From Nocardia cyriacigeorgica (lineage in GTDB: Bacteria; Actinomycetota; Actinomycetes; Mycobacteriales; Mycobacteriaceae), in the NCBI RefSeq assembly GCF_010858045.1, contig NZ_JAAGVC010000003.1:62001-126000 (forward strand): a stretch of DNA of 64,000 bases, written 5' to 3'. Below, piece after piece: positions 11,827 to 19,528 of the stretch (the first letter of the stretch is position 1; every line of letters begins with the position of its first letter). A program made the translations under genes and the position numbers. A model generated the notes under the pieces. It was given only the letters and a program-made list of their open reading frames with translations, did no database searches and was not told the origin of the DNA.

Positions 11827-11854
11827 GGCCCGCAGGCGCTCTCGCCTACGGGCC
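11827..11854 (-). terminator. Hairpin terminator of the M23 peptidase gene
   Basis: In the minus-strand transcript GGCCCGTAGGCG pairs with CGCCTGCGGGCC across a four-base AGAG loop with a single G-U pair, followed by TTCG. It sits 38 bases after the peptidase stop codon. Confidence 0.6.
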
Positions 11855-11891
11855 GTCCCCGTGAATTCTCGGCGACGGGTCGCCGCCGGTG

Positions 11892-12584
11892 TCAGGAGTG
11901 GTCGCCGTGGACGCTGATCCCGCGCGCGGCCAGCCAGGGCTGCGGGTCGATCGGCCCGACGCCTGGCACATGGACCTCGTAGTGCAGGTGCGGACCGGTG
12001 GAGTAGCCGCGGCTGCCGACGGTGGCGATCACGTCACCGGCGCGCACCGGCTGACCGACGGTCACCAGGATGTCCTGCATATGGCCGTACACGCCGACGG
12101 TGCCGTCGTCCTGCTGGACGCGCACCCACAGGCCGAAACCGCTGGCCGGGCCGGCCTCGATCACGACACCGTCGGTGACGGCCGCGATCGGCGCGCCCAG
12201 CGGGTCGGCGAAATCGATGCCTGCGTGCATCGCACCCCAGCGCATGCCGAAGGTGGAGCTCATGGGACCGGCCACCGGCCGGATGGTCTTGGGCCGGGCG
12301 AACTCGATCGCCAGGAGGTTCTGTTCCCAGGCCACCGCCTCCGGCACGGTCTGGGCCCGCTGGGCTTCGGGCGGGGTGAACGCGGTGAAGGTCGCGTCGG
12401 CGGTGTCGGCCACCAGCTGCGGGGAGTGCAGGGCCGCGGTCGAGTTCTCTTCGGTGCATCCGGCGAGCACGCCGAGCGAGGCGCCGATCGCCGTCGAGGC
12501 GGCCACCACGCGGGTGGCGACGCTGCGACGACCGGTGCGGGGCGCGCCGGGACGGCGAGAAAGTAACGGAACGGTCACGGGCAT
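11892..12584 (-). CDS. M23-family peptidoglycan endopeptidase, lipoprotein-like
   Basis: Exported cell-wall hydrolase candidate of 230 residues. The N terminus has a basic stretch, a hydrophobic segment and LAGC near residue 43, a lipobox-like sequence that suggests membrane anchoring. The C-terminal LytM/M23 domain shows the zinc ligands HAGIDFA (HxxxD) and GPHLHYE (HxH), with the usual GYGHMQ-like strand (VYGHMQD) and the G-rich turn GSRGYSTGP. Start ATG at 12584. Zinc-binding residues are complete, so it is probably active rather than a LytM activator. It is divergent from the ArsR-type gene across a region that holds a perfect inverted repeat. Confidence 0.9.
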   Translation of the reverse strand: MPVTVPLLSRRPGAPRTGRRSVATRVVAASTAIGASLGVLAGCTEENSTAALHSPQLVADTADATFTAFTPPEAQRAQTVPEAVAWEQNLLAIEFARPKTIRPVAGPMSSTFGMRWGAMHAGIDFADPLGAPIAAVTDGVVIEAGPASGFGLWVRVQQDDGTVGVYGHMQDILVTVGQPVRAGDVIATVGSRGYSTGPHLHYEVHVPGVGPIDPQPWLAARGISVHGDHS

Positions 12585-12655
12585 AGCTCGAAGCTACGGG
12601 ACCGTCGGTCCCGCCTCGCAATCCTGTGGCTACCATCACCAGCGCCTATAACCCC

Positions 12656-12674
12656 AGTTCGTTGATTACGAACT
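12656..12674. promoter_or_regulatory. Inverted repeat, candidate operator between M23 and ArsR genes
   Basis: AGTTCGT, five bases, ACGAACT: perfect seven-base arms. It lies 72 bases upstream of the M23 start and about 110 bases upstream of the ArsR start. Symmetric sites of this size are typical for winged-helix ArsR dimers; the link to this regulator is inference. Confidence 0.5.
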
Positions 12675-12731
12675 GATAACGACACGGTTGATATTCCGCG
12701 TCGAGCTGGGCAAATGCGGTAATTGGGCGAT

Positions 12732-12761
12732 TTGACGGCGAAACCGCTAGTTGATCACACT
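12732..12761 (+). promoter_or_regulatory. Candidate promoter giving a leaderless arsR-type transcript
   Basis: TTGACG at 12732-12737 and CACACT at 12756-12761 are 18 bases apart. The GTG at 12768 lies six bases after the -10, where transcription would start, and no ribosome-binding site precedes it. Confidence 0.4.
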
Positions 12762-12767
12762 GTGTTA

Positions 12768-13109
12768 GTGGCGACTAATGGAGTCCGGGCGATCGAAGCG
12801 CTCGCCGACCCGACTCGGCGGGCGATCTTCGAAGCATTACCGCATGCGCAACTCTCGGTGGGCGAGCTGGCCGAGGCCGTTGGCGTCAGTAGTTCGGCGG
12901 TGTCGCAACACCTGCGGGTCCTACGGGAGGCGCGCCTGGTGATGATGCGCCCGGACGGCAACCGCAGGCGGTACTTCCTGGATCCGCGCGGGCTGGCCGA
13001 CGCCCGCGACTACGTGGAGCGATTCTGGCCGAGCGCCATCGCCGCCTACTCCGCGGCGGTGCACACCGCGAGCGTCGAAGTGCCGACTCCTCAGCCGACG
13101 CGGCGGTAA
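12768..13109 (+). CDS. ArsR-family winged-helix transcriptional regulator
   Basis: 113 residues. The winged-helix domain starts RAIEALADPTRRAIFEAL and has the recognition helix VSSSAVSQHLRVLREARLV, followed by the wing DGNRRRYFLDP, all classic for the ArsR group. No cysteine metal-binding motif is present, so it is not a thiol-based metal sensor; it belongs with the non-metal ArsR proteins that often control stress or transport genes. The frame is open upstream to a TTG at 12723; I prefer GTG 12768 because it fits both a leaderless promoter and the domain boundary. The 3' end overlaps the convergent GT9 gene by 19 bases. Target unknown; the divergent M23 gene or itself are candidates. Confidence 0.85.
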   Translation: MATNGVRAIEALADPTRRAIFEALPHAQLSVGELAEAVGVSSSAVSQHLRVLREARLVMMRPDGNRRRYFLDPRGLADARDYVERFWPSAIAAYSAAVHTASVEVPTPQPTRR

Positions 13110-14074
13110 GCGCGAGGGCGTTCGCCGGTGCTGCCCGCCCAGGAGTGCTTTCCGAGCTGAGCGTCGATCGCGCCGAGCACCTCGCTCACCCCGATCCGCA
13201 GCAAGCCCGCGTCGGTGCTGTCGGCGTCCGGGTCGCCGACCTGCCCCGCCCAGAGCACATCGTGGCGGGCGAGCAGATGCGGCGGTGGTCCGCCACGGCG
13301 CGGGGGAGTCGGGCCGAACAGCTGCACGGTGCGGGTGCCGAACGCGGTGGCCAGATGGGCGACGCCGGTATCACCGCACAACACCAGCGCGGCTTCGGCG
13401 ACCGTCGCGGCCAATTCGATGAGATTTTGTTCGCCGGCCAGCACCCGGTGCGGTGGCAGCCCGGCCCGCGCGGCGATGCCGAGTGCGGTCTCGCGCTCGA
13501 ACTCGTCGCCGGTGATGACCACCTCCCGGCCGAGCACCGACTGATGCCGGATGACGGCGGCGAACCGGTCCGGCGGCCAGCGCCGTGCCGGTGCGCCGGC
13601 GCCGATGTGCACGACGACGGCGTCGCGGTGGCTGGTGGTGGCCACCGGCGGGACGAGGCCGAGGTTGCGCCGGTCGGCGTCGATGCCGTCGAATTCGAGC
13701 AGATGGCACCAGCGGTCGACCAGGTGCATATCGGGATCCCACTGCGGGCCCGGCAGCTCGGGGAAGGCCGGATTGTGGTAGGTGAGGATGCGCCGCGCGT
13801 CGGTCTTGATCAGTTCGACGATCGACTCGGTGTCCGGGCCGTGCAGGTTGACCGCCAGATCGGGGGCGGGTCCGTCCCAGCGCAGGCTGCCGCCCTCGGT
13901 GGTGGGGACCATGGCGTCGACGGAGGTGATCAGATCGACGATGGGCCGTAGCCGATGCGGGGCCGCCAGGACGATGCGGTCGTCCGGCCTGGCCCGGCGC
14001 AGCGCGCGCAGCGCCGGGACCGCGGTGAGCAGTTCACCGAGACCGCGTGCCTGAAGCACGAGAACAACCGACAC
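13091..14074 (-). CDS. Glycosyltransferase family 9 (heptosyltransferase-like)
   Basis: 327 residues. The N terminus SVVLVLQARGLGELLTAVPA is the GT9 nucleotide-fold start, and the C-terminal half has VVHIGAGAPARRWP, EQNLIELAA and the donor-site segment CGDTGVAHLATAFGT with LFGPTPP. These are the hallmarks of ADP-heptose-type transferases; in actinobacteria the substrate is unknown and probably another cell-envelope sugar. GTG start at 14074 with AGGAG about nine bases upstream. Stands alone, convergent to the ArsR gene with a 19-base 3' overlap. Confidence 0.88.
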   Translation of the reverse strand: MSVVLVLQARGLGELLTAVPALRALRRARPDDRIVLAAPHRLRPIVDLITSVDAMVPTTEGGSLRWDGPAPDLAVNLHGPDTESIVELIKTDARRILTYHNPAFPELPGPQWDPDMHLVDRWCHLLEFDGIDADRRNLGLVPPVATTSHRDAVVVHIGAGAPARRWPPDRFAAVIRHQSVLGREVVITGDEFERETALGIAARAGLPPHRVLAGEQNLIELAATVAEAALVLCGDTGVAHLATAFGTRTVQLFGPTPPRRGGPPPHLLARHDVLWAGQVGDPDADSTDAGLLRIGVSEVLGAIDAQLGKHSWAGSTGERPRAYRRVG

Positions 14075-14311
14075 CCTCTTCTCCTAGCCACCCGAGACTC
14101 GTCAAACCCGACCCACTCGACTCACCTGACGGCGTTCACGACGAGAGCCATTGACCCACAATTACCCGGCGTGTACAGCGGCAAACGTGATCATCACGGC
14201 GTTCTCGGTCACAGTCGGCCGCCGGTGTGCACGACCGGCGGTGGCGGCGCGCGGGCGCGGGTAGTGAGCAAATGCCCAGAGAACCAGGGATTTCGGGCAT
14301 AACATCACTTC

Positions 14312-14905
14312 ATGACGACGAATATCATCCCGCAGGGCCCGGTGCAGACCCTCGCGCGTGCCGCCTGGCAATCGATCTTGGTCACCGGATTGCTCTCGGT
14401 GGTCCTCGGCGTCCTGATTCTGGTGTGGCCCGGTAAGACGCTGCTGGTAGCCGGCATCATCTTCGGGATCTACCTGGTGGTCAGCGGCCTGTTGCAGCTG
14501 GTCGCGGCGTTCGCGGCGCCGGCGAGTGCGGGTATGCGGGTGCTGTATTTCATCGCGGGCGTGCTGTCGATCATCATCGGCGTCTTCTGTTTCCGCGATG
14601 AGCTGGCCTCGCTTCTTCTGCTGGGTCTGTGGATCGGGATCGGCTGGTTGTTCCGCGGAGTCGCGATGACGATGGCCGCGGTCGCCGAACCGGGCCTGCC
14701 CGGTCGTGGCTGGCAGGGGTTCTTCGGTGTGATCACCGCGATCGCCGGTGTCGTGCTGATCGTCTGGCCCGTCGAATCGGTCGCCACCTTGGCCTGGGTC
14801 GCCGGTATCTGGCTGGTCGTGCTCGGCATCATGGAGATGATCACCGCCTTCGGGGTGCGCAAGGACGCGAAGGATCTGGGTGTTCCGGCGCAGCCGGTCG
14901 CATGA
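14312..14905 (+). CDS. HdeD-like (DUF308) membrane protein
   Basis: 197 residues with six hydrophobic segments in three pairs, the internal repeat typical of the HdeD/DUF308 family (for example SVVLGVLILVWPGKTLL and GVVLIVWPVESVATL). Family members in enterobacteria relate to acid stress; in actinobacteria function is unknown. Start ATG at 14312. It appears to be a single gene; a small secreted-protein gene follows 61 bases downstream with its own ribosome-binding site and may be co-transcribed, because no terminator separates them. Confidence 0.88.
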   Translation: MTTNIIPQGPVQTLARAAWQSILVTGLLSVVLGVLILVWPGKTLLVAGIIFGIYLVVSGLLQLVAAFAAPASAGMRVLYFIAGVLSIIIGVFCFRDELASLLLLGLWIGIGWLFRGVAMTMAAVAEPGLPGRGWQGFFGVITAIAGVVLIVWPVESVATLAWVAGIWLVVLGIMEMITAFGVRKDAKDLGVPAQPVA

Positions 14906-14966
14906 CACAATCGCGGGGTCAATGGTCGACGTCGGGGGTCGACATCGAAAGGAACTGGAGGCACGA

Positions 14967-15272
14967 ATGTTTCGTACTGCTGGGATCGTCGGTGCGCTGG
15001 CCACCGCGGGTGCCATCACCCTGCTGGCCCCTGGCGCCGCGCACGCCGCAGGCGGCACCCTGACCCTGAACGGTGCGCCGCACGCGAACCCGGTGGGCTG
15101 CTTCAACACCGGCGACAGCTTCTACACGACGCTGCAGACCACCGTCGGCAACGGCACCGATCAGGCGATCACCCTGTACGCGGGCCCCGACTGCGCGGGC
15201 CAGGCCCTCGGCGTGATCGACCCCAACACCATCGGTTACGTCCCCAGCGGCGGCAGCGTCTCGGTGCCGTAG
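14967..15272 (+). CDS. Small secreted protein of unknown function
   Basis: 101 residues with a clear Sec signal peptide (FRTAGIVGALATAGAITLL) and a cleavage site near APGAAHA-A. The mature part of about 73 residues is neutral, rich in Gly/Thr, and has two cysteines (VGCFNTG and PDCAGQ) that could form a disulphide. The ATG at 14967 is chosen over an upstream in-frame start because GGAACTGGAGG ends just before it and the signal peptide begins here. Small proteins of this design are common in Nocardia and relatives; no function is assigned. A strong terminator follows. Confidence 0.8.
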   Translation: MFRTAGIVGALATAGAITLLAPGAAHAAGGTLTLNGAPHANPVGCFNTGDSFYTTLQTTVGNGTDQAITLYAGPDCAGQALGVIDPNTIGYVPSGGSVSVP

Positions 15273-15294
15273 TACCCGGACCACCGAATTCCCC

Positions 15295-15332
15295 GTGGAC
15301 CCCGCGATCTCTCGCGGGGTCCACGCGCTTTT
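15295..15332 (+). terminator. Rho-independent terminator after the small secreted protein
   Basis: GTGGACCCCGCGA (15295-15307) pairs perfectly with TCGCGGGGTCCAC (15312-15324) over a TCTC loop; a short CTTTT run follows at 15328-15332. Confidence 0.85.
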
Positions 15333-15451
15333 GCGGGTAGGACGGCATACACCCGCACCCCGGTGGACGCTGGACGCGGGTGGTCGTGTCCGCGCGCTGT
15401 GGTGCGGGCTACGGTGGCAAGACCAGCCGACGTATCGAGTAGGGAGCCATC

Positions 15452-16063
15452 GTGGGTGAGCGTGTTCCGAGCCAGTGGGAGGAGATCACGGCCAACGACC
15501 CGGCGCACTCCACCTGGTACGTGGAGCGGTTCCGCGGCCTGGCCGCCCAGGGGCAGGACATCGTGGGGGAGGCCAGGCTGATCGACGCGATGCTCGGCAG
15601 GGGCTCGCGCGTGCTCGACGCCGGATGCGGGCCCGGCCGCATCGGCGGCTATCTGCACGAGGCCGGTCACGCGGTCGTCGGCGTCGACGTGGACCCGGTG
15701 CTGATCGAGGCGGCCGAACACGACCACCCCGGCCCCACCTGGTTGGTCGGCGACCTGGCCGAACTGGATCTGCCGTCCCGCGGCATACCCGACGGCTTCG
15801 ACGTCATCGTGTGCGCGGGCAATGTGATGACCTTCCTCGCGCCGAGTACCCGCCGAGCGGTGCTGTCGGGCTTCGCCCGCCATCTCGCCCCGGATGGCCG
15901 GGCCGTCATCGGATTCGGCGCCGAACGAGGCTACCCGTTCGAGGAGTTCTTCGCCGACGCCGCGGCCGCGGGCCTGGCATCGGACCTGCGGTTGTCGACC
16001 TGGGATCTGCGCCCGTTCCGCGACGACTCCGACTTCCTGGTCGCGGTGTTCACCCGCGCCTGA
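15452..16063 (+). CDS. Class I SAM-dependent methyltransferase
   Basis: 203 residues of the Methyltransf_11/25 type. Motif I is VLDAGCGPGRIGGYL, followed by the acidic end of strand 2 (VVGVDVDP), and motif post-I/II DVIVCAGNVMTFL. The substrate is unknown; the N terminus WEEITANDPAHSTWYVERFR matches many actinobacterial stand-alone methyltransferases. GTG start at 15452 with AGGGAG ten bases upstream. No operon partner: the next 600 bases have no convincing gene. Confidence 0.88.
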   Translation: MGERVPSQWEEITANDPAHSTWYVERFRGLAAQGQDIVGEARLIDAMLGRGSRVLDAGCGPGRIGGYLHEAGHAVVGVDVDPVLIEAAEHDHPGPTWLVGDLAELDLPSRGIPDGFDVIVCAGNVMTFLAPSTRRAVLSGFARHLAPDGRAVIGFGAERGYPFEEFFADAAAAGLASDLRLSTWDLRPFRDDSDFLVAVFTRA

Positions 16064-16668
16064 GGGGTCGTCGGGCTCTCGTGAAATAGCTGCCGGCGGT
16101 TAGCAATTCGAGTTCGATGCGGGCAGCGTCATTCTGCACCGGAAGATTTCGTATTCGTGCGAAACCGCCGCTATTCCAATAAATTTGAGGATCGCGCCGT
16201 CGTGGTCCGATCGCCTCAGAGGCCGAATTGGTTCCAGGCGGCGGTATTTCGGTGGTCTCATGGCGGAGATAAAGATTCATTCGCATCAGCTTGGAGCCGG
16301 TGGAGATTGCCTTTTCGTGGGATGAGAAATTGTCACCGTTCTTGTCCGTGTCAGCGTCAGGATTTGCCCGGATGGGGCTGAATGGAGGCGCAAATATCGC
16401 TCTGACCTGCGATTATTACTTGAGCGAGGTCGGTTGACGGAGACGTCAGGAAGGAATTTTGGCGACGCTCGAAAATTCATGAAGATCGACATCGGTGTTA
16501 TTCATTGCATATTCGCAGGTCAGCGCATCGCGGCAGGTGCGTTCAACTCGAGTTCACTTCGATGTGGATAACGTTAAGATAAATAGCGCATCACGTTTGA
16601 ATAACGGCACTACCAATGGTGTGCGGCGGTGCAAGAGCATCGCGATTCGCACACGGATAGGAGTGGAA
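16064..16668. other. A+T-richer stretch without a convincing gene
   Basis: About 600 bases clearly richer in A and T than everything around them, especially 16130-16660 (for example AATAAATTTGAGG near 16180 and AACGTTAAGATAAATAG near 16570). Several short open frames exist on both strands but none looks like a protein or has a good ribosome-binding site. It probably contains the promoter and long leader of the 32-codon gene that follows (TAAGAT near 16575 is a possible -10). It may be a remnant of acquired DNA. Confidence 0.5.
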
Positions 16669-16767
16669 ATGGGTTCAGTGGACCTGGGCAGCCTCGGAGA
16701 CCTTCTGAGTGCATTCGGTGACATCTTCAGCGGTTTCGGCGGGCTCTCCAGCTTCTCGGCCGAGTAA
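16669..16767 (+). CDS. 32-residue acidic Gly/Ser/Leu peptide, no signal sequence
   Basis: ATG at 16669 with TAGGAG five bases upstream encodes a 32-residue peptide starting MGSVDLGSLGDLLSAF and ending LSSFSAE. It is acidic, lacks cysteine, lysine, arginine and a signal peptide, and has an i/i+3/i+4 spacing of Leu, Phe and Gly that would make an amphipathic helix. The general design (tiny, acidic, no signal, Ser-rich tail) is like the cell-wall channel peptides PorA/PorH of corynebacteria, which are slightly longer; this is a resemblance in character only. The same frame is open upstream to 16495 but that part is not protein-like. Confidence 0.55.
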   Translation: MGSVDLGSLGDLLSAFGDIFSGFGGLSSFSAE

Positions 16768-16908
16768 TACGCAGACTGCTGTGCCTATTCCCGCTTGGCC
16801 CAGGTCGGCGCGCTTTCGGGTGGTCTGTCGGCAGGCGCGGGCCGACGCTCCGGCGAATATACGACTTGGCGTAGTAGAGGCGCGTCGCATCGGCTAGCGT
16901 TGGGCGCT

Positions 16909-17259
16909 ATGGACGTTGTCTACAACATCGTGGTTGTCACCCATCTGCTCGGAATGGCCGCGGTCGTCGGCGGTTACGCCGCGAGCCGGCCGGTGGTCTC
17001 GGAGCTGATGGTGTGGGGTGCGCGGCTCCAGTTGATCACCGGCGTGATCCTGGTCGGGCTGGCGGAGTCGATCGACTCACTCGACAAGGACCTGAACATG
17101 GTCAAGATCGGCATCAAACTCGCCGTCTCGGTGCTGGTCGCGGCGTTCGCCGAAATGAGCCGCGCCGACGCCAAGCGCGGCAAGGCCGTTCCGTGGATGA
17201 CCCACGCGGCCGGTGGGCTCGCCATCCTCAACGTGCTGATCGCCGCGCTCTGGACCTGA
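16909..17259 (+). CDS. Small four-helix membrane protein
   Basis: 116 residues with four hydrophobic segments: VVYNIVVVTHLLGMAAVVGGY, LQLITGVILVGLAE, IGIKLAVSVLVAAFAEMS and AGGLAILNVLIAALW, joined by short charged loops. ATG at 16909 was chosen because the first helix follows directly. The arrangement is common among conserved mycobacterial and nocardial membrane proteins, but I cannot name a function. Convergent with the DyP peroxidase gene, separated by a 12-bp-stem hairpin. Confidence 0.75.
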   Translation: MDVVYNIVVVTHLLGMAAVVGGYAASRPVVSELMVWGARLQLITGVILVGLAESIDSLDKDLNMVKIGIKLAVSVLVAAFAEMSRADAKRGKAVPWMTHAAGGLAILNVLIAALWT

Positions 17260-17272
17260 GTTCGTCGCGGCC

Positions 17273-17302
17273 GGTTCCCGGCGCCGTACCGCGCCGGGAA
17301 CC
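17273..17302. terminator. Bidirectional hairpin between convergent genes
   Basis: GGTTCCCGGCGC and GCGCCGGGAACC form a perfect 12-bp stem with a six-base loop. There is no T tract in either direction, as is common in actinobacterial terminators. Confidence 0.65.
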
Positions 17303-17308
17303 GTGTGC

Positions 17309-18520
17309 TCACCGCTCGAACAGGGTCTGCCCGAGATACCCGCCGGGCGCGCGGACACCCGGTGGGATGACGAACACCGCCGAACCCACCGGAATCGTCC
17401 ACACATTGAGCGCATCGAACTCGGCCAGCCGCTGCTGCACCGGCAGGAACTGCGCCGTCACATCACGCTGGAAGGCCGCGAACAGCAGGCCCGAATTCGA
17501 GGTCTCGCCCGGACGCGGCGGATCGTCGTAGTTGTAACCACGACGCAGGAACCGCTCGCCGTCATGGGTGTGATGGGCGCGGGCGATATGCGACGACGGT
17601 GGGATCACCGGGATGCCGTCGCGGTCGACCGCCGCGAAATCCGGTTCGTCGAACTCGCTCGCCCCGGTCAGCGGCGCACCGTTGGACAACCGGCGCCCGA
17701 CCGTCAATTCCCTGCCCTCGGGGTCGATTTCGTCCCAGGTGTCCAGGGTCATCGCGATCCGGCGCAACACCAGCGACGTACCGCCCGCCAGCCATGGCTG
17801 CGCGGCACCGTCGTCCCACACCAGCCGATCGAAATCCGGTGTGCCGGCGACCAGATTGACCGTTCCGTCGACCTGACCCATCAGGTTGCGCGGTGTGGTA
17901 CCCGGTGCGGCGTCGCGGAATCCGCGCTGCACCCAGCGCACCGATACCAGCGACTTCACACTCTTGCAGAGCACCCGGACCGCATGCGCGACCGTCGTCG
18001 ATTCCTCGGCGCAGATCTGCAGCAGCAGATCGCCATCGCCGTAGGCGGGATCGAGCCGGTCGATCGTGAACGGCGGCAGGGGTTTCAGCCACTGCGGACG
18101 CCGATCGGCCAGTCCGGCCACGTCGAACACGCGCGGCCCGAAACCGACCGTGACGGTGAGCCGGGACGGGCGCCCCGCCAGTTCCGGTTCGGTATCGCCG
18201 AGCGCCGGGCGGCCGGCGGTGAGGCGCGCCGCGTCCTCGGTCCAGATCTTCAGCACGCCGACGATGTCGGCACGGTCGGTGCCCGGCCGCAGATCCAGCG
18301 CCACGAACGCCGCGTGTGCGGGCGGTGCGGTCGCGATACCTGCCTGATGTTCGCCGTAGAACGGTTCGACCGCCGCCGACGCGGGCGAGGTCTCCTCGCG
18401 GTGGGTGGTGAACGCGGCCGCACCGAGACCGAGACCGGCGACGCCCGCGGCGGCCGCACCGCCACCGAGCAGCCGTCGCCGGTTCAGCCGAACGGAACGG
18501 GCGCGGGCCGGCTCAACCAC
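17309..18520 (-). CDS. Tat-exported dye-decolorising (DyP) haem peroxidase, DtpA/EfeB-like
   Basis: 403 residues. A twin-arginine signal (NRRRLLGGGAAAAGVAG) predicts export folded with haem. The DyP fingerprint GxxDG appears as MGQVDGT, and the proximal-haem region as SSHIARAHHTHDGERFLRRGY. EfeB proteins of this family are haem peroxidases linked to iron uptake; in Streptomyces lividans the Tat-exported DyP DtpA is encoded with a PCuAC copper chaperone and works in copper-enzyme maturation. Here the GTG start overlaps the stop of a PCuAC gene by eight bases, which favours the DtpA-type role over iron uptake; no EfeU permease or EfeO is adjacent. Confidence 0.93.
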   Translation of the reverse strand: MVEPARARSVRLNRRRLLGGGAAAAGVAGLGLGAAAFTTHREETSPASAAVEPFYGEHQAGIATAPPAHAAFVALDLRPGTDRADIVGVLKIWTEDAARLTAGRPALGDTEPELAGRPSRLTVTVGFGPRVFDVAGLADRRPQWLKPLPPFTIDRLDPAYGDGDLLLQICAEESTTVAHAVRVLCKSVKSLVSVRWVQRGFRDAAPGTTPRNLMGQVDGTVNLVAGTPDFDRLVWDDGAAQPWLAGGTSLVLRRIAMTLDTWDEIDPEGRELTVGRRLSNGAPLTGASEFDEPDFAAVDRDGIPVIPPSSHIARAHHTHDGERFLRRGYNYDDPPRPGETSNSGLLFAAFQRDVTAQFLPVQQRLAEFDALNVWTIPVGSAVFVIPPGVRAPGGYLGQTLFER

Positions 18521-19079
18521 CGTGCCCCGGCGCCGCGGCGCCGTCGCCGTGTTCGCCGCCGGGCTCGTAATTCTCCTGGTTGCCCGGGAAGTCGCGAACC
18601 TGCGCGGTGAACGTGGTGGTCGAGCCGTCGTCGAAGGTGAGCGTGACCGGCGCCTCCGATCCGGTGCGCAGCGGACCGCGCAGACCCATGAACATGATGT
18701 GGTTGCCGCCGGGCTCGAGCGCGAGCTCGCCGCCTGCCGGGATGCGGAAGCCGCCCGGCTTCGGGCGCATGACCTTGACGCCGTCGTCGCCGGTCACCAC
18801 CTCGTGTAGTTCGACGGTGGCCGAGGCCGGGCTGGTCGCCGCAACGACGGTGACGTCGGTGTCGGCGTTGTTGCGCAGCTGTCCGAACGCGGCCGACATG
18901 CCGCTGTCGGCGGCCTTGGCCCATTGCTCGGTGATGGTGACGGCCGAGGCGGCATCGGACGGTGCGCCGGAATCGCCGGACTCGCTGGTGCAGCCGAGCG
19001 CGACCAGCGGGGCGGCGGCCACCAGGGCGGCGGCGGCTGCGCGGCGCAGGCGTGAGCGCGCGGGAACGAGGTGGAACAT
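18513..19079 (-). CDS. PCuAC-type periplasmic copper(I) chaperone lipoprotein
   Basis: 188 residues. N-terminal signal with LVALGC lipobox (lipidated Cys near residue 30). The PCuAC domain has the copper motif H-M-H-M: HEVVTGDD, VKVMRP, then NHIMFM, spaced as in the family. The C terminus is rich in Gly and His (EHGDGAAAPGHGG), perhaps an extra metal-binding tail. Family members deliver Cu(I) to the CuA site of cytochrome oxidase, or to other cuproenzymes. ATG 19079 chosen for the signal peptide and the AGGGAGA just upstream. The following DyP peroxidase gene overlaps it, so the two are translated together. Confidence 0.92.
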   Translation of the reverse strand: MFHLVPARSRLRRAAAAALVAAAPLVALGCTSESGDSGAPSDAASAVTITEQWAKAADSGMSAAFGQLRNNADTDVTVVAATSPASATVELHEVVTGDDGVKVMRPKPGGFRIPAGGELALEPGGNHIMFMGLRGPLRTGSEAPVTLTFDDGSTTTFTAQVRDFPGNQENYEPGGEHGDGAAAPGHGG

Positions 19080-19528
19080 GGGATCTCCCTGTACGGGTCG
19101 GTGTTCGAGTGGTCGATGTGCGGGTGTGGTTCCCCCGCCGAGTCGTGCGAGACCGGCCGTGCCCAGCGCCGACACAGCGGTACGGTGCCCGTGCTATCGG
19201 GCACGGTCCGCGCTTCCGGGCACGCGATGACAACGCGCATCCACGCGCATCGGTCCGGCACGCGTCGTGAAACGGCCGGGCAGGCAAGGATTCCGCGAGA
19301 CGGGTCGACGCCACGGGTGCGCGACTACGCCGGTGCCGTCAGTGGTCCAGCGATCTGCGCCGGACCGGTGTCGGACGTCGGTGATCGGCGCGGGCTCGGT
19401 CGTGGGCCGGCGAGTGGCCGGCCGACGTCGTCGAACGGTGCCGCGTCGTCGCGCAGGTCACGGTGACGAGCACCGGCACCGCTGATCCGCGCACGAGCGT
19501 GCCGCGTATCGCGATCGGCGGAGGGGAA
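19080..19528. other. Non-coding G+C-rich gap upstream of the PCuAC gene
   Basis: About 450 bases between two minus-strand genes. Short open frames occur on both strands but have no ribosome-binding sites or protein-like composition. It likely contains the promoter of the PCuAC-DyP pair; I do not see a clear -35/-10 pair or a copper-regulator palindrome. Confidence 0.45.

Noticed and set aside
16050..16492. Short open frames on both strands in the A+T-richer stretch
   Set aside because: No ribosome-binding site, no hydrophobic or domain pattern, and codon use unlike the neighbouring genes.
19080..19528. Possible extra copper gene upstream of PCuAC
   Set aside because: Several short frames exist but none has a signal peptide, metal motif or ribosome-binding site.
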